Positions 1-8,334 are shown, counted from the stretch's first letter. The stretch: 64,000 nucleotides of DNA from Desulfomicrobium apsheronum (GCF_900114115.1 NZ_FORX01000011.1:35816-99815), one strand, 5' to 3'. Notes: a model not told the origin generated them from the sequence alone. Made by a program: numbers and translations.

Positions 1-201
1 CACTGCCTGGTCTATGGCAGAGAGAATTTCTTCATATGAAAGCTCGTCGGTAATCGGATCTCCTGATTCTGCATAGCAATAAATACAGCGAAGATTGCAC
101 TCTCTTGAAAGTTCAAGCTCCATGGAGAGTAATCCATTTTCATTCTTGCAATTCTCAATTTCTTCTTGGCTGAAAGAGGCACCCCATCTTAGGCGAGTCA
201 T
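1..201 (-). CDS. Radical SAM protein, N-terminal part (runs off the left edge)
   Basis: The first 67 residues can be read from an ATG at 201. They contain the radical SAM cluster motif C-N-L-R-C-I-Y-C (CxxxCxxC, residues 35-42), which binds the [4Fe-4S] cluster that cleaves S-adenosylmethionine. The rest of the protein lies outside the window, so the substrate cannot be told. It lies 59 bases downstream of the lipoprotein gene on the same strand and is probably the next gene of the lipid operon. A radical SAM enzyme beside two ketosynthases, an ACP and a CrtI-like oxidase is what makes a ladderane-like pathway worth considering. A peptide-modifying SPASM-type enzyme is an alternative. Confidence 0.8.
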   Translation of the reverse strand, partial: MTRLRWGASFSQEEIENCKNENGLLSMELELSRECNLRCIYCYAESGDPITDELSYEEILSAIDQAV

Positions 202-260
202 TATAGATATTGTCCTTTGATAATTTCAATATTTAATTTAAAATCGTAGATTGGTTTCGC

Positions 261-680
261 CTATTGAATGCTTACAATTTCGCGCTGTATCGCAACGTCG
301 AGATTTTTAACCCAGTTGTTGTATTGTCTGTGAATTGTAGATTTTTCTGGATTATATTTAAGATTACTGCTGTTATCGTAAATAATATTGTAATTTTTGT
401 GGTTATAAATAATTTTGACCTCGGCTCTGTGGGTGCGAACATAGAGTTTCCCTGTGATCTGTCCGGCCTCTTTTTGGGACATTTTCCAGCCAAGATTTGT
501 TCCGGCTTTGATTATGGCGTCACCAATTTTTTGCATATCTGGGTGGGCTTGGCTTGTTGTTACGATGGGCGCGTTTTCAATATTGCGAACGGGGACTGTG
601 CGGCATCCCGAAATCAACAGCATGGCAAACGCCAGAAGCATAAGGCTCAAGATGCGCAGGAAGGCTGAATTCTTTTTCAT
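261..680 (-). CDS. Small hypothetical lipoprotein of the lipid operon
   Basis: A 139-residue protein with a type II signal peptide: positively charged MKKN start, hydrophobic core and lipobox L-I-S-G-C with the acylated Cys at residue 26. The mature part is basic and tyrosine-rich with no domain I recognise. Its start overlaps the stop of the upstream acyltransferase gene by four bases (ATGA), so the two are translationally coupled. It is probably a periplasmic or outer-membrane lipoprotein serving the operon's lipid product. The operon begins with another lipoprotein (7128-6455). Function unknown. Confidence 0.8.
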   Translation of the reverse strand: MKKNSAFLRILSLMLLAFAMLLISGCRTVPVRNIENAPIVTTSQAHPDMQKIGDAIIKAGTNLGWKMSQKEAGQITGKLYVRTHRAEVKIIYNHKNYNIIYDNSSNLKYNPEKSTIHRQYNNWVKNLDVAIQREIVSIQ

Positions 681-1498
681 TGTGTTTCCCTCAGGCTACA
701 GGTTTGTGCGTATAAAGTGGAGTCATAATGCGAAAATGACTGTTCAAGCTCTTTTAAGAACATCCTTTTGACCTTTTTTCTCAGTTCTATGTGAGCTTTT
801 TGCCCAAATTTCTCAAATTCAATTGGGTCAATGGTGGGTAGTGTTCTAATTGAGATCGGATTTGCCGTGATTAGCAATTTTCCTTTGGGTAGAAACTTTC
901 CGGTGCCCTCGATACAAACAGGCACTATGGGATGTTTGGATTCCATGGCCAGTTTGAAGGCTCCAGAATAGAATCGGCCCAGCTGGCCATTTTTGCTGCG
1001 AGTTCCTTCAGGAAAGATTATTATCGATATTCCCTGGTTCAACTTTTCTCTGGCTTCGGAAACAAATTCTTCACAGGACATATTCTCACTGTTGATATAT
1101 TTTGCTTTTCGCATGTAATGACCATAAAATGGAATTCTAAATGGCCATGATCGAACTAAAAATACTATGTCATAAATCGGAAGAGTTCCCATGCAAAAAG
1201 CATCAAAAAAAGATTGATGATTGACAAGAATAATGCTTGGTTTAGGATAATCTGTAACTTTTTTTGTATCTATTTTTACTTTTACAAACAAAGATGTCAG
1301 TATTATCCACATTCTCCCGTAAATCCATATTATACGACGAACTGCTTGTCCTTGACTGTCTTTGTTTACTGTTCGAAGTATTAAATATAAAGGTAGAGAA
1401 ATTATAAATATAAGTAAATTTAATATTATAAATCCACAATAAAATCCAATATTTCTTAAAATAGATCTTAGAGTATATGGATTTTGTGACGTATCCAT
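677..1498 (-). CDS. 1-acyl-sn-glycerol-3-phosphate acyltransferase-like (PlsC family)
   Basis: A 273-residue lysophospholipid acyltransferase-type protein. A hydrophobic N-terminal segment (about residues 17-41) should anchor it in the inner membrane. Block I of the family is present as N-H-Q-S-F-F-D (H94 and D99, the HX4D catalytic pair) and block III as F-P-E-G-T-R near residue 160. Family members transfer an acyl chain from acyl-ACP or acyl-CoA to a glycerolipid. Lying 6 bases after the ACP gene, it plausibly loads the operon's special acyl chain onto a lipid. AT-rich relative to the ketosynthase genes. Confidence 0.85.
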   Translation of the reverse strand: MDTSQNPYTLRSILRNIGFYCGFIILNLLIFIISLPLYLILRTVNKDSQGQAVRRIIWIYGRMWIILTSLFVKVKIDTKKVTDYPKPSIILVNHQSFFDAFCMGTLPIYDIVFLVRSWPFRIPFYGHYMRKAKYINSENMSCEEFVSEAREKLNQGISIIIFPEGTRSKNGQLGRFYSGAFKLAMESKHPIVPVCIEGTGKFLPKGKLLITANPISIRTLPTIDPIEFEKFGQKAHIELRKKVKRMFLKELEQSFSHYDSTLYAQTCSLRETQ

Positions 1499-1504
1499 AT
1501 ACGC

Positions 1505-1762
1505 TCAGTTTAAGAAAGCATTTTTTTTGTCGATCACATAAGAATGCAAGTCGCTAAGCTGTCTGATCCGCAATATCTTGGGATCTTTCCCTATTTTTAT
1601 TCCGAACTCTTGCTCCAAAACTATGACCATGTCGACGGCATCCAGACTGTCGAGTCCCAAATCTTCCTTGAATGAGGCCGAGGGTACCAAATCGTTCATG
1701 TCCAGTTCGAATTCTTCTGCAATTGCGGCATTGGTACGCTCAATGATTTCATCATTCGTCAT
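1505..1762 (-). CDS. Acyl carrier protein
   Basis: An 85-residue carrier protein with the 4'-phosphopantetheine attachment motif G-L-D-S-L-D (Ser39) in the expected helix context, and an acidic composition typical of ACPs. The frame is open further upstream, but the start at 1762 (MTNDE) is preferred: it gives the normal ACP length and overlaps the stop of the upstream ketosynthase by four bases (ATGA). It is a dedicated carrier for the pathway, distinct from housekeeping AcpP, and would shuttle the growing chain between the two ketosynthases, the reductase and the acyltransferase. Confidence 0.9.
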   Translation of the reverse strand: MTNDEIIERTNAAIAEEFELDMNDLVPSASFKEDLGLDSLDAVDMVIVLEQEFGIKIGKDPKILRIRQLSDLHSYVIDKKNAFLN

Positions 1763-2991
1763 TCGAAAAATCTCCTTAGCACGATAGCGCAATTTACTCC
1801 GCCCAGTGCAAAGTTGTTTTTTATGATTGTTTGTAACACCTTGTTTTCTATCTTGCGTGGCAGCGCGACGGCAGAACATTCCACGGCAGGGTTGTCAAGA
1901 TTGCGGGTCGGGATGACTTGGCCGGTGCCCAACATTTTTACGCAGGCGATGAGTTCAAGCGCGCCACTGGCGGCCATGGCGTGTCCCATGTGTCCCTTCA
2001 GGCTTGAAACGGGCGTGTGCGTCCCAAAAAGATCTCCGATGGCACGGCTCTCGGCTTCGTCTCCCTGTACAGTGCCCGTGGCATGGGCGTTGACATAGTC
2101 GATCTCGGCAGCGTTGAGGCCTGCTTCCGCAAGCGCCAATTCCATGCAACGCCTAACGGGTTCAGGGTCTGGATTGGCGATGCTTGACGTGTCGGAAGTG
2201 GAAGCAAAGCCTGAAATTTCAGCCAGAATATTCGCCCCCCGAGCGTGAGCGGAATCCAAGGATTCCAGCAGGAGAAGTCCAGCGCCTTCGGAGCACACAA
2301 TGCCGTCACGATCCCGGTCAAATGGTCTTGGCGTGCATTGCGGTCGGTCGTTGTATTGTGTTGAAGCCGCCTGGATGATGTCGAATGTTGCGGCTGTCAA
2401 CGGATGGAATTCGTCAGCACCTCCGCAAAGCATGAGGTCTTGCTTACCCAAGGCTATCGCTTCATAACCCAGGCCCACTGCCTGACAACCGGTAGCGCAG
2501 GCGGCAGTCGGTGCAAGCGTGCGGCCAGCGATGCCAAGGGTCTGGGCAACGTTTGCCGCGCAGGAGTGTCCCATGATCTTGAAAAAGAGCATGGACTTGA
2601 TGCCTTCGATGCTTCTGTCCTTCAAAAAGTTGTCAAAAAACTCTTCCATGACGTCCACGCTTCCAACCGTGGAGCCCAAAGCGATCCCCAATCGTCCTCC
2701 AGTGCGGAGATCTTGGTCAACATGGGCTTGATCCAGGGCCTCCTGCGAGGCGAGCAAAGCATACACCGACATGGGCGACATGGTGCGTCGAATTTTACGT
2801 GGGATATCCTTGATGTCCATGCCTTGAACCAGCCCGGCGACATGCGGGCCGAGTCCCTGGATTTTTTCCAGTTCGGCACTGTATCGGATGGCACTTTCTC
2901 CATCCACCAGAGCCTGGAAGAGTCGCTCGGCACCTTGTCCGAAGGGGGAGACCGCGCCCAAGCCCGTGATTACGACCCGTCTCAATTGCAT
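1759..2991 (-). CDS. Beta-ketoacyl-ACP synthase II-like (KS-1)
   Basis: A 410-residue thiolase-fold condensing enzyme of the FabF type. The nucleophile is C165 in T-A-A-C-A-T-G. The two histidines follow in H-A-T-G-T (about 304) and K-G-H-M-G-H-A (about 335), so the Cys-His-His set is complete. Such enzymes elongate ACP-bound acyl chains by decarboxylative Claisen condensation. The gene begins 10 bases inside the 3' end of the FAD oxidoreductase gene and ends overlapping the ACP start. It is unusual to find two intact ketosynthases in one operon; in type II polyketide pairs one partner normally lacks the Cys. Confidence 0.92.
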   Translation of the reverse strand: MQLRRVVITGLGAVSPFGQGAERLFQALVDGESAIRYSAELEKIQGLGPHVAGLVQGMDIKDIPRKIRRTMSPMSVYALLASQEALDQAHVDQDLRTGGRLGIALGSTVGSVDVMEEFFDNFLKDRSIEGIKSMLFFKIMGHSCAANVAQTLGIAGRTLAPTAACATGCQAVGLGYEAIALGKQDLMLCGGADEFHPLTAATFDIIQAASTQYNDRPQCTPRPFDRDRDGIVCSEGAGLLLLESLDSAHARGANILAEISGFASTSDTSSIANPDPEPVRRCMELALAEAGLNAAEIDYVNAHATGTVQGDEAESRAIGDLFGTHTPVSSLKGHMGHAMAASGALELIACVKMLGTGQVIPTRNLDNPAVECSAVALPRKIENKVLQTIIKNNFALGGVNCAIVLRRFFE

Positions 2992-4451
2992 GCTCTCAAT
3001 TCCTTGCGAAGTTTGTTGTGGCCGATGATAAATCCGCAGGTGAGAAATGCGGAGATCACTGCCCCAAGAAGCCCAGGGGCGACAATGGATTGTCCTGCGA
3101 GCAAGAGGCCCGGAATTTTTGTGGCGGGGGCAGGATTGAACTGATTAACTGTGTGGCGAATCCCATACAGGCTGCCGGTGGGCGTGTTCATGTAGTCACG
3201 AAGCGTAAGTGGAGTCGCCCCCTCGACAAATCGAACAGATTCAAGTTCAGGAACATGTTTAAGAAGAGCGGTCCGCATATGGTCAAGGCGCTTTTGCTTG
3301 TGTTCGCGGTACTCAATGGAACGTTTCCCGAGTTTTGATGATTTCCAGGCGGCCACGTCCTGTATTGAGCCAGGCGCTATGACGACAACGCCCCGTTTTT
3401 CATTGTTTTGCCTGGTGGACGCCAGGTACCAGGGGCCCTGCTCAGGCAGACGGTCTGGTTGGAAAAAATTGTCGACATCTGTTTCCGGACATACGAAAAG
3501 ATTGCTTTGCTCAAGTATTGGCAGGGGGTTTTCGGAAATTCCGAAAAGCATATAGGCAGAAGGAGTGTCGACAAGTTCGCGAAGGCGACGGGTAAATGTA
3601 GGGCGAAAGGCGCCATCCGGGACCAGTTCAAGGAGTTTGGCGGGATGAATCGTGCTCAGAATTTGGTCTGTTTCGATGACTTCGTCGTCATCAAGGATTA
3701 ACCCGCATATTTTTCCTGCGGGAGTCAGTTGCACCTGTTTTGCGCCATTCCCGTAACGGACGTCTATCCTTGAATTTTCAAGAGCGGCTTCAAAAGCTCG
3801 TATTACGCTCAGACCACCACCGACGATGCCATGAACTGATTGGTAATAGGAGCCGGCGATTTTTGCATGGTCTGAAAAGGCGATTTCCTGCGGAGGTACG
3901 CCGTAAAGCAGGGCGTGTATGCCAAGAATTGATTTAAGGAGTCCGTCATTGGTCAATTCGTTGAGATAGGTTTTCAGCGTGACAGGACTTTCAAGAGTAT
4001 CGACAGAAACTTTGTGCTCCAGATTCAGGAATGGTGACTGCTCGAAATTTTTGCGGACATCCGCAAGGTAAGTATGAATTGCTTTTGCTTCCCGAGGGAA
4101 ATTTTCGCAAAGTCTGGCTCGAATCTGATCGTAACCGACAGGAATTTGGAATTCCATCTTATGGTTGGGATACCGCAATCTGTCGAAACAATGAGGATCG
4201 AAAGGGGCGCGCACAATGCCCTTGAGGCCAAGATATTTGAAATATACGTCCAGGATTTCACCTGGTGCAAAGCTTCCAGTATAATGCAGGCCAGTGTCGA
4301 AATAAACGCCTTGTCTAGAAAAACCACGCATCGTAGGAGATGCAGACTGAGATTTTTCTACCAAGGTGACTTTAAATCCTTGACGCGCAAGAAGCAGTGC
4401 TGCCGTCATGCCAGAAATGCCGGAGCCGATGATTACAAAATCTTGTCGCAT
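2982..4451 (-). CDS. FAD-dependent phytoene desaturase-like oxidoreductase (CrtI/retinol saturase type)
   Basis: A 489-residue flavoprotein. The N-terminus carries the Rossmann dinucleotide motif G-S-G-I-S-G (residues 8-13) followed by a Glu (V-E-K) that binds the ADP ribose of FAD. The C-terminus has the late FAD contact G-L-L-L-A-G-Q typical of the CrtI/amine-oxidase superfamily. Family members desaturate, isomerise or saturate polyene chains. Position between two ketosynthases points to a lipid-like substrate, probably an ACP-bound or released acyl chain. It touches the preceding ketosynthase gene at base 4451 and overlaps the next by 10 bases. CrtI-like enzymes are a recurring member of proposed ladderane clusters. 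Confidence 0.85.
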   Translation of the reverse strand: MRQDFVIIGSGISGMTAALLLARQGFKVTLVEKSQSASPTMRGFSRQGVYFDTGLHYTGSFAPGEILDVYFKYLGLKGIVRAPFDPHCFDRLRYPNHKMEFQIPVGYDQIRARLCENFPREAKAIHTYLADVRKNFEQSPFLNLEHKVSVDTLESPVTLKTYLNELTNDGLLKSILGIHALLYGVPPQEIAFSDHAKIAGSYYQSVHGIVGGGLSVIRAFEAALENSRIDVRYGNGAKQVQLTPAGKICGLILDDDEVIETDQILSTIHPAKLLELVPDGAFRPTFTRRLRELVDTPSAYMLFGISENPLPILEQSNLFVCPETDVDNFFQPDRLPEQGPWYLASTRQNNEKRGVVVIAPGSIQDVAAWKSSKLGKRSIEYREHKQKRLDHMRTALLKHVPELESVRFVEGATPLTLRDYMNTPTGSLYGIRHTVNQFNPAPATKIPGLLLAGQSIVAPGLLGAVISAFLTCGFIIGHNKLRKELRACN

Positions 4452-5668
4452 TACGTGTAACGCAGGATGAGTGAAGAGTTGGTTCCTCCGAATCCCGCTG
4501 CGTTGCAGAGGACCATGCGGGGAGGGCGATGAATCGTTTCGGTGGCGATGTTGAGCTTTGATGTGGCTTCATCAGGCTCCTCAAAATTGATGTTCGGGGC
4601 TATGTAGCCATCCCTGGCCATGAGCGTTGAATAAACAACCTGTGATGCTCCGGACATCCAGAGTTCATGACCGGTCATGGATTTTGTCGACGTTGTCGTG
4701 GGGCGACAATCTTTAAAAACAGTAGCGATATTTTTCGCTTCGACACCATCTCCGGCAGGAGTGGAAGTCGCGTGCGCACAAATGTAATCGATGTCGCCAG
4801 GGGTAGCGCCCGCGGCTGTCAGTGCGCCATTCATGGACCGGGCCAACCCGTCGGCACTTGGAACAGAGAGGTTGCTGCCATCGGAGGAAAAGCCATAGCC
4901 GGCAAGCTCTCCAAGGATATTGGCGCCACGCGCGACAGCCATGTCCCAATTTTCCAGAAGAATGGCCGCAGCGCCTCCGCTGGGAACAAGTCCGTCGCGA
5001 TTACGATCAAAGGGCCTGCTGGCGGATTCTGGCGCTGTGACGCGTGTGGAGAAAGCACCCAGGCCATCAAAACTGCAGATGGATTGCCAGTTGATCTCCT
5101 GCGCTCCGCCGCAAATCATTCGGTCTTGACGGCCAAGGGCGATCAGATCCGCGGCTTGGCCAATGGCATGGCCTGAACTGGAGCAGGCCGCGCTCAGAGT
5201 CCAACAAGCTCCCTTGGTTCCAAGGAGTGTGTTCAGGTTCATGGTAATGCAAGACGTCATGGATCTGAAGACAAGACCGCTTCCAATGAGAGCTGTTTCG
5301 CCACGTTTTTGGAGCAGTTCAACCTGCTCAAGCGCTGCGATACAGCTTGAATCGCAACCAAATATAATGCCGGTTTTCTCATTTTTGAGATCGACGGGAT
5401 CCAGACCCGAAAGCCTAATTGCCTCCATCACCGCAGCATATGCCCAAACAGCAAAATCTGGCATGGTTTTTAGTTGTTTTCGATTAAGTAAATCTTTGGC
5501 GCTAAATCCTTTGATGGATCCGGTGATAGGTGAGGAGAAACCTAGTGCTGATCGTTCAGGATCTAAAGTGATTCCAGATTTTCCCAGATAAAGAGCATTG
5601 GAAACTGTTTCGTTATTATTTCCCAATGTGGAGATGATTCCAATCCCGGTAATTGCAACTTTATTCAT
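4451..5668 (-). CDS. Beta-ketoacyl-ACP synthase (KS-2)
   Basis: A 405-residue second condensing enzyme. The catalytic Cys is kept (C162 in S-A-A-C-S-S-S) and so are both histidines (C-A-H-A-T-S and M-T-G-H-E-L), so it is not a chain-length factor that has lost its nucleophile. The active-site surroundings differ from KS-1: K-S-M-T-G-H-E replaces K-G-H-M-G-H, and an extra Trp follows. This suggests different chain specificity or work as an initiating or late-elongation enzyme. It lies 24 bases downstream of the reductase gene and abuts the FAD oxidoreductase gene. Confidence 0.9.
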   Translation of the reverse strand: MNKVAITGIGIISTLGNNNETVSNALYLGKSGITLDPERSALGFSSPITGSIKGFSAKDLLNRKQLKTMPDFAVWAYAAVMEAIRLSGLDPVDLKNEKTGIIFGCDSSCIAALEQVELLQKRGETALIGSGLVFRSMTSCITMNLNTLLGTKGACWTLSAACSSSGHAIGQAADLIALGRQDRMICGGAQEINWQSICSFDGLGAFSTRVTAPESASRPFDRNRDGLVPSGGAAAILLENWDMAVARGANILGELAGYGFSSDGSNLSVPSADGLARSMNGALTAAGATPGDIDYICAHATSTPAGDGVEAKNIATVFKDCRPTTTSTKSMTGHELWMSGASQVVYSTLMARDGYIAPNINFEEPDEATSKLNIATETIHRPPRMVLCNAAGFGGTNSSLILRYT

Positions 5669-5692
5669 TTTTATAAATTTAAAATCAAGGTT

Positions 5693-6421
5693 TTAAGTGT
5701 ATATTCCGCCGTTAACGGAGATTACCTGTCCCGTTATGTAGGAAGAACCGGGAGAACAAAGAAAAGCAACAACTTCCGCGACCTCTTGAGCCGTTCCAAT
5801 TCGGCCTAATGGAATTTTCTTGGATACTTCTTCAATTGGGAGTTCCTTAAGCATGTCAGTATCGATGAAGCCTGGGGAAACTGCATTGACGAGAATATTT
5901 CGTTTGGCAACTTCTACAGCAAGTGAGCGTGTTGCACCAATGAGTCCCGACTTGGCGGCAGAATAATTTACTTGCCCTGCAACTCCGGTTTCTCCAGATG
6001 TTGATGAAATATTTATTATTCGTCCTTTTCTTTTTCTGAGCATGAAGGGAAGTACTGTGCGTGTGATATTAAAAAATCCGGATAAATGTACGTTGATGAC
6101 TTTGTTCCAGTCGTCTTCGTCCATCCATATAAGAAGAGAATCTTTTGTGATTCCAGCGTTGTTTACTATTGAAAATGGAGTGTCTTTCTCTAAAAGTGGC
6201 GTAAGCGTTTTCTGACATTCTTTAAAGTCACTAACATCAAATGGAACAAGTGTGCATTTCTTTCCTAATTCTTCAATTTGCCCTTGTATTCGACGAGCGT
6301 TTTCATGATCGCTTAGATAGTTAAGCCAAATGTCAAACCCTGCTTCGGCCAAACGGATAGCGACAGCTTCGCCAATTCCTTTGCTGGCGCCTGTGACAAG
6401 AGATATTCCTTGAGGATTCAC
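5693..6421 (-). CDS. fabG: 3-oxoacyl-ACP reductase (FabG-like short-chain dehydrogenase)
   Basis: A 242-residue classical short-chain dehydrogenase. It has T-G-A-S-K-G-I-G (residues 10-17) for NADP(H), N-N-A-G (87-90) and the catalytic S140, Y153, K157 set in I-S-S...Y-S-A-A-K. The C-terminal G-Q-V-I-S-V-N-G-G matches FabG. It would reduce the 3-ketoacyl-ACP made by the neighbouring ketosynthases to the 3-hydroxy form. No dehydratase or enoyl reductase is visible in the window, so the next steps must be supplied beyond the left edge or by housekeeping enzymes. It is the first enzyme gene after the leading lipoprotein. Confidence 0.9.
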   Translation of the reverse strand: MNPQGISLVTGASKGIGEAVAIRLAEAGFDIWLNYLSDHENARRIQGQIEELGKKCTLVPFDVSDFKECQKTLTPLLEKDTPFSIVNNAGITKDSLLIWMDEDDWNKVINVHLSGFFNITRTVLPFMLRKRKGRIINISSTSGETGVAGQVNYSAAKSGLIGATRSLAVEVAKRNILVNAVSPGFIDTDMLKELPIEEVSKKIPLGRIGTAQEVAEVVAFLCSPGSSYITGQVISVNGGIYT

Positions 6422-6454
6422 GACTAGCCCTTTAAAAAATGAAAAAAGTTGCAG

Positions 6455-7128
6455 CTATTTATGCACAGCTAGAAATTCAAGTTCCTTTTCCGCGCTTTTT
6501 TGGTAGCTATGGAGAATGCTATCTATTGTTTCTTTCCATGCTGAGTCTGTTGCGGCCATCACTCGATTGGATGTCTGTGCCGAAATTGATTTAGTTTTGC
6601 TGTCAGTGTATGTGATGGTAATATTGGTATCAATTTCTGCTTCGATCCCTATGCTCCAAAAATCTATATCAAGCCACGACCAAAATTTATTAATTGTAAC
6701 ATCAATAAAAACTGTTTCTGGTGAATAGTTTGAATTAATATCGTAGATTTTGTATCCATGCTTGTTAAGTACATTTGTTAATGCATTTTTGATCAGGTTC
6801 TGAACGGAATTTGTTTCGTCTAGAAAAACATCTCCGAGGGCTTTTCCGTATCCATTTCTCTTTCTTCCAATGGCTCTGGATCGTAATTCTGAGCTATGCT
6901 TTGAAATCCCTCCTTGCCCTAATGACGGAATGTCTGGCGTGGGAGGTTTGTCCATGAACTCTCGAGCATCAGTAACTGACCTGATAATTGCGGCTCTATT
7001 AAGAGGCTTTGAAGAAATATTTTTATCTGGATCAATATTTAGTATACTTTTGTTTGTAGCGCAGGAAGAAAGGGTGAGAATAAGAAGTAAAACAAGAATG
7101 GTGTGAGATTTTTTTTAAATATTCCCAT
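6455..7128 (-). CDS. Lipoprotein gene with its signal peptide out of frame across a poly-A run
   Basis: The mature protein reads openly from about 7114 down to 6455. It includes a hydrophobic stretch followed by lipobox L-S-S-C (Cys at 7063-7061), then about 200 residues rich in Asn/Ser/Asp, recalling YajG-type outer-membrane lipoproteins. No ATG, GTG or TTG lies in this frame before the lipobox, because a TAA sits at 7117-7115. The nearest ATG (7128, reading M-G-I-F-K-K) enters an A8 tract in a different frame. One added A (or two lost) would join it to give a normal signal peptide. It heads the lipid operon. Sequencing error, phase variation and slippage are all possible. Confidence 0.6.
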
Positions 7129-7335
7129 GTGTATATACGCTTTATCTTGTATTGGCTTGTTATCGAAGACATCGAAAAATATACAGAATGTTGAAAAAAA
7201 TCAATATAGAAGAAGGATTGGTTAATTGTAATTATAACTATTATTTTTTCGTATTGTTAATGGAGTTTTCACGTATTTTTAATAGACTTTTTTCTAATTA
7301 ATTTTTAATTAATTGTGATAATGTTTTAAACATTT

Positions 7336-7384
7336 ATGTGTACATTTTGTTTTGTACTCTTAAAAAATAAGTACTTGTACACAT
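7336..7384. promoter_or_regulatory. Paired TGTACA dyads in the divergent spacer 7129-7447
   Basis: The 319-base spacer between the two divergent lipoprotein genes is very AT-rich and holds no gene. Near its right end, ATGTGTACA (7336-7344) and TGTACACAT (7376-7384) form a perfect 9-base inverted repeat with a 31-base spacer. Each arm contains the palindrome TGTACA, and a related TTGTACT lies between them. This arrangement is typical of a dimeric regulator's operators. They lie 64-112 bases before the small lipoprotein gene, next to a possible -10 element (GATAAT at 7387). Confidence 0.45.
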
Positions 7385-7447
7385 GGGATAATTTAGAGAA
7401 TAAAGATATAAGAATTTTTTTTTAAATCATTATTATATGGAGGAATT

Positions 7448-7627
7448 ATGGTTCGCAATTTTGTTTTTATCTTGGTGTGTTCATGTCTACTTGCATCTGG
7501 GTGCGAATGGGCAGGAAGGTCTGTCGGCAAGGCGCAGGCCAAGATTGAAAGAAAGACTGATGCCGTCATAGATGGATACAATGAAGGCTACTCTTCAGAA
7601 AAAAATAAAAACAATATGAATAATTAG
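7448..7627 (+). CDS. Very small lipoprotein (59 residues)
   Basis: A short gene with a good ribosome binding site (GGAGG, five to six bases before the ATG). The product starts MVRNF, has a hydrophobic core and the lipobox L-A-S-G-C (Cys19). About 40 mature residues follow: a basic stretch and an acidic, Asn-rich tail. Size and architecture recall entericidin-like or lysis-type lipopeptides, but I see no sequence proof of that. It is transcribed away from the lipid operon and has the TGTACA dyads in its upstream region. Confidence 0.75.
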   Translation: MVRNFVFILVCSCLLASGCEWAGRSVGKAQAKIERKTDAVIDGYNEGYSSEKNKNNMNN

Positions 7628-7905
7628 CTCCGCAGTGCATTCTTTTTTATCATAACTTCCAAATACAAGACATTTTCTTAAAGCAAGATATGGTAATTTT
7701 TGACATGAACAATTTATGTTTCTTTTATAAAAGTCAATTATTTTAAAGTGTATGACGATGCAGGAGACGAGTTCTTTTTTTGGGGATTGTCATACGTTTT
7801 TGGATTGCCAAGATAATTTGGGCTGAGTCACATTGAGCATATCGGCTTCACGGGCATAGGTAACGTCTTCAAACTGGCCTCGGGTACAGCTCGTGCCCGC
7901 CGCAG

Positions 7906-7933
7906 AAACAAAAAAAGCCCGGAAATCCGGGCT
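7906..7933 (-). terminator. Rho-independent terminator behind the tRNA fragment
   Basis: AGCCCGGA (7916-7923) and TCCGGGCT (7926-7933) form an 8-bp perfect stem. On the minus strand it is followed by a run of seven T (7916-7910). It follows the CCA end of the tRNA fragment by 13 bases, exactly where a tRNA terminator belongs. Confidence 0.75.
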
Positions 7934-7946
7934 GTTTTTATTTGAA

Positions 7947-7970
7947 TGGTGGGCCAACCAGGGGTCGAAC
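7947..7970 (-). other. Truncated tRNA 3' end (G53 to A76), possible attachment-site scar
   Basis: On the minus strand 24 bases read as the 3' end of a tRNA: G53, TTCGA of the T loop, the C61-G65 half of the T stem, TTGGCCC for the acceptor 3' strand, discriminator A and encoded CCA. Upstream of G53 the sequence no longer pairs with the T stem, so the rest of the tRNA is absent. The intact gene would begin GGGCCAA. Such 3' ends are the usual crossover sites of tRNA-targeting integrases, so this is probably a left-over attachment site. Confidence 0.55.
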
Positions 7971-8150
7971 TAGTGAATATTATTTTAAATTTTAGTATAT
8001 TATAATCGATCAAAAATAAATACCCCTGATTAGTGCCCCACTTCCTTGAATCCGTCCCCCTGCGCAAATATTCGTTTGTGGGAAACGAGGACAGTAGGTC
8101 AAGGTTATCTCAATGGGTCGTCTCTCTGGGGCTTTCGGAGCTAAAGGCCA

Positions 8151-8178
8151 TAAATTCGATTCTTGCATTGTGCACTCA
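8151..8178 (+). other. Degenerate tRNA-like 3' end
   Basis: TTCGATT followed by CTTGC and ATTGTGCA resembles a T loop, the 3' half of a T stem and an acceptor strand. The CCA is changed to CTCA and the matching 5' T-stem half is poor. A terminator follows within ten bases. It may be a decayed second attachment remnant, or chance resemblance. Confidence 0.25.
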
Positions 8179-8185
8179 AGAAATC

Positions 8186-8227
8186 AAGGGCTTGTCGGAT
8201 ATCCAACCGGTAAGCCCTTTTTCTTTT
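8186..8227 (+). terminator. Rho-independent terminator
   Basis: AAGGGCTT (8186-8193) pairs perfectly with AAGCCCTT (8212-8219), and a T-rich tract follows (TTTTTCTTTT). There is no intact gene just before it on the plus strand, only the degenerate tRNA-like sequence, so it probably outlived its gene. Confidence 0.6.
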
Positions 8228-8334
8228 CCCGCACCATTTCCCGCGCGCAAATCCTCGCCCCGCAAGGTTTAGTGAGAATTCGCCTGCATGCCATTTTTTT
8301 TCGCACGCTTCCCCGCACCGCCGTTGGCCCTTTA

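Noticed and set aside
4451..5668. Reading KS-2 as a chain-length factor of a type II polyketide pair
   Set aside because: The active-site Cys and both His residues are present.
8100..8180. Complete tRNA gene
   Set aside because: Only the 3' part resembles a tRNA; the acceptor 5' strand and a good T stem are missing and the CCA is altered.
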